Shown here: piece by piece, positions 49,410 to 49,681 of the stretch
How the letters are laid out: each line of letters opens with the position of its first letter
Position numbering within the stretch: position 1 is the stretch's first letter
Source: Deltaproteobacteria bacterium
GTDB lineage: Bacteria > Bdellovibrionota_C > UBA2361 > OMII01
Assembly: GCA_947467385.1 (NCBI GenBank)
Contig: CANIHJ010000001.1
Span: 1-49,681 of the forward strand
Reading direction: 5' to 3'
Length of the DNA stretch: 49,681 bases
Made by a program: the position numbers and the translations under genes
Notes under the pieces: model-generated
What the model was told of the DNA's origin: nothing
Seen by the model: only the letters and a program-made list of their open reading frames with translations
The model's database searches: none

Positions 49410-49681
49410 ATGCCCCACCCGACCCTCGATGAAATCTGCAGCTTTATGGATTGTGAACTGGACAGCGCTACCTTCAAGGACTCCTCGCTAAACGGCCTTC
49501 AGATCGAAAGCCGAGTTCAGGAGATATCTCGGATCGGTTTCGCCGTAGATGCGGGATACTCCGTGGCCGAGAAGGCCGTGGAGTCTGGGTGCCAGCTGCT
49601 GGTGGTCCACCACGGCCTCCTGTGGGGCCAGTGTGAGCGCATTGTGGGCCGGTGGGCGCGCAAGCTTGAGCTTTTCCTCTC
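49410..49681 (+). CDS. Nif3-like dinuclear metal-centre protein, C-terminus cut by window edge
   Basis: The first 90 residues are present. They match the Nif3/YbgI family: TLDEICSFMDCELDSATFKD, then SLNGLQIES, ISRIGFAVDAGYSVAEKAVE and LLVVHHGLLWG, where the paired histidines (VHHGL) are metal ligands. Members form hexamers with two metal ions; some act as GTP cyclohydrolase I type 2 or remain uncharacterised. I start at the second ATG (49410) because GGAGAG lies six bases upstream; the ATG at 49398 is in frame too. A possible -35 (TTTACA) lies near 49320. Confidence 0.9.
   Translation, partial: MPHPTLDEICSFMDCELDSATFKDSSLNGLQIESRVQEISRIGFAVDAGYSVAEKAVESGCQLLVVHHGLLWGQCERIVGRWARKLELFL

Overview
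The window is a dense, GC-rich stretch of chromosome (high GC judged by eye, not computed) from a Gram-negative, diderm bacterium. The evidence is LptD for outer-membrane lipopolysaccharide, GspL/M/N of type II secretion, several lipoproteins, an ABC polysaccharide exporter with a carbohydrate-binding ATPase, NtrY/NtrC-type signalling and a PBP1b-like peptidoglycan synthase. The gene set (TM1570-type RNA methyltransferase beside trmD, paired M16 peptidases, Leptospira/delta-type GspN, DUF4390 next to NtrY) best fits a deltaproteobacterium in the old broad sense, but there is no rRNA or tRNA here to place it, so this is inference. I see no phage genes, insertion sequences, CRISPR arrays or tRNAs.

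Layout. 1-7865 (minus): hpt followed by a surface-polysaccharide export and assembly operon: Wzt, Wzm, two GT4 glycosyltransferases, a GT-C membrane glycosyltransferase with a discoidin-like tail, and a flippase-like membrane protein cut by the window edge. 7898-13404 (plus): two lipoproteins (one an M48 protease), ffh, rpsP, trmD, a SPOUT methyltransferase and a helical protein of unknown function. 13413-15202 (minus): a paralogue of that helical protein and a RdgB-like nucleotide pyrophosphatase. 15338-15814 (plus): MgtC-like protein. 15837-23788 (minus): ArnT-like glycosyltransferase, fructose-1,6-bisphosphatase, then ruvA, ruvB, DUF4390 and ntrY. 23918-30355 (plus): PBP1b-like synthase, gspL-gspM-gspN and a membrane-anchored coiled-coil protein. 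30383-34759 (minus): an unknown protein, ftsK and a lipoprotein. 35100-35570 (plus): a very acidic protein. 35659-39430 (minus): two M16 peptidase-like proteins and a YihY/BrkB membrane protein. 39651-39947 (plus): a small zinc-ribbon protein. 39981-49193 (minus): a sigma54 activator, GDP-rhamnose genes (rmd, gmd, manC) with an rfbD homologue, lptD and accD. 49410-end (plus): a Nif3-like protein, cut by the edge.

How it fits together. The two polysaccharide regions, about 35 kb apart, are complementary. manC-gmd-rmd can make GDP-D-rhamnose, the GT4 enzymes can polymerise activated sugars, Wzm/Wzt can export a finished chain, and LptD places lipopolysaccharide in the outer membrane. Cell-envelope work dominates the rest (PBP1b, FtsK, two ArnT/GT39-like enzymes, GspLMN), mixed with housekeeping genes (ffh, rpsP, trmD, fbp, ruvAB, accD).

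The least explained items are a 93-base cloverleaf-like inverted-repeat element between ffh and rpsP, a tail-to-tail pair of paralogous helical proteins, an orphan gspLMN set joined to a coiled-coil protein, a long structured leader before fbp, an acidic protein with a 48-residue Asp/Glu tract, a RdgB homologue with altered base-recognition residues, and a sigma54 activator with GAFTHA in place of GAFTGA. I found no obviously new multi-gene defence or biosynthetic system.
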